Source of the DNA: Neisseria perflava
GTDB lineage: Bacteria > Pseudomonadota > Gammaproteobacteria > Burkholderiales > Neisseriaceae
NCBI RefSeq assembly: GCF_024170405.1
Contig: NZ_JALJYC010000009.1
Span: 1-64,000 of the forward strand
Length of the DNA stretch: 64,000 bases
Reading direction: 5' to 3'
Part shown: positions 63,369 through 64,000 of the stretch, in pieces
How positions within the stretch are numbered: the first letter of the stretch is position 1
How the letters are laid out: every line of letters starts with the position of its first letter
The notes under the pieces: generated by a model
The model's database searches: none
Told to the model about the DNA's origin: nothing
The model's input: the letters and a program-made list of their open reading frames with translations, nothing else
Program-made: the position numbers and the translations under genes

Positions 63369-63478
63369 AAGATTCTACCATTTGGGGTAAGGAGTATTCA
63401 GAAAAGTCGGCTGGCAAGGCGGCGAGCCGCAGACAGTACGGTAGTACGGCAAGGCGAGCCAACGCAGCCAGACGGCTT
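63369..63478. repeat. Neisserial repeat between ntrY and ntrX
   Basis: The 110-bp gap contains AAGGCGGCGAGCCGCAGACA and AGTACGGTAGTACGG, followed by AAGGCGAGCCAACG. This text is typical of dispersed intergenic repeats in Neisseria (I recall it near REP2-like elements, without certainty). It splits a two-component pair that is often tightly linked. Confidence 0.6.
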
Positions 63479-64000
63479 TTATGAATACGGTAATGTGATT
63501 TTGACACAGGCACCGCCCTCTGCCCGATTGCTCAGGCTGATGCGTCCGCCGTGTTCTTCAATGATTTTTTTCACCACGGGCAAACCCAATCCCGTGCCGG
63601 TCGGCTTGTCGGTCACATACGGCTCGAAAGCGTTGTGCAGCATTTCTTTGCTGAAACCTTTGCCGCTGTTGCAGACGGTCAAAACCGCCTGATTGTCGCT
63701 GCCACTCTGCGTTTCCACCCACACCTGCGGCGCTTCGCCGCCTTCGGCCGCTTCTGCCGCATTTTTAAACAGATTGTGCAACACTTGGCGCATGGCGGTC
63801 GCGTCGGCGGCAATCCATAGGGGTATATTACTGAATTTGGCGCGAAATGTACAAGTACCCGCCTCATACAGCAATAAAACCTCTTCGGCCAATACGTTCA
63901 AATCGTGGCGCTCGAAATTCAGCGACGGGGCGCGGGCGTAATTGCGGAAAGCCTCCACCATTTCTTTCAAGGCCGCCACCTGTTTGATGATGGTATCGGT
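63479..64000 (-). CDS. ntrY: Sensor histidine kinase NtrY, C-terminal part (cut by window)
   Basis: 174 codons of the 3' end are present; the gene continues beyond 64000. The ATPase domain shows the N-box (HNLFKNAAEAA), G1 (NSGKGF) and G2 (GTGLGLPVVKKI). The phosphorylated histidine, PAS/HAMP and membrane segments lie outside the window. Partner of NtrX downstream. Confidence 0.9.
   Translation of the reverse strand, partial: TDTIIKQVAALKEMVEAFRNYARAPSLNFERHDLNVLAEEVLLLYEAGTCTFRAKFSNIPLWIAADATAMRQVLHNLFKNAAEAAEGGEAPQVWVETQSGSDNQAVLTVCNSGKGFSKEMLHNAFEPYVTDKPTGTGLGLPVVKKIIEEHGGRISLSNRAEGGACVKITLPYS

Overview
The window is a core-genome stretch of a Neisseria species (Betaproteobacteria, Neisseriaceae). 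The genus call rests on the DNA uptake sequence (DUS), which occurs several dozen times by eye, mostly as AGGCCGTCTGAA (the AG-DUS form of many commensal and animal-associated Neisseria) and less often as ATGCCGTCTGAA. It is supported by dRS3 repeats (ATTCCC-N8-GGGAAT), a lipoprotein cytochrome c', the dprA-smg-topA cluster, NtrYX, and a str/S10/spc cluster lying next to the rpoBC cluster. I cannot name the species.

Layout. 1-2.1 kb: an AT-rich, DUS-free accessory gene encoding a GHKL ATPase joined to a Shedu-like nuclease, broken by two single-base frameshifts. 2.2-19.2 kb: housekeeping genes on both strands: hrpA with repeat DNA inserted in frame, an initiator tRNA-Met, an MHS-family transporter, a SWIM/SNF2 helicase, cytochrome c', an OPT transporter, rlmH, a GNAT enzyme, rsfS, nadD, a beta-carbonic anhydrase, a NUDIX hydrolase and an orphan ABC ATPase. 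19.2-20.1 kb: a small two-gene cassette (short protein plus lipoprotein), each gene with one apparent frameshift. 20.1-38.5 kb: the alpha, spc, S10 and str operons, rplQ back to rpsL, all on the minus strand. 38.8-41.9 kb: a single-chain restriction-modification enzyme. 42-55.7 kb: rpoC, rpoB, rplL, rplJ, rplA, rplK, nusG, secE, tRNA-Trp, a second tuf, and tRNA-Thr, -Gly and -Tyr, also minus strand. 55.8-64 kb: ferredoxin, rsmD, topA, smg, dprA, an alpha/beta hydrolase, ntrX and the truncated 3' part of ntrY.

Functionally, about 35 kb from tRNA-Tyr to rplQ is one co-oriented information-processing block (RNA polymerase, transcription factors, elongation factors, tRNAs, nearly 30 ribosomal proteins, SecY/SecE). 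It is subdivided by good sigma70 promoters before tRNA-Tyr, rplK, rpsL and rplC, and its only accessory gene is the R-M enzyme between rpoC and rpsL. Two almost identical tuf genes sit 20,064 bp apart in the same orientation. DUS inverted repeats double as terminators, and DUS copies inside genes are read as short fixed peptides.

The best candidate for an undescribed system is the GHKL ATPase-nuclease at 131-2099, which looks like an anti-phage effector. Next are the R-M enzyme with its AT-rich specificity region and the small lipoprotein cassette. The apparent frameshifts fall only in accessory genes, while the long essential genes are intact, so real decay or variation is more likely than poor sequence quality. 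No CRISPR array, rRNA operon, insertion sequence or prophage was seen.
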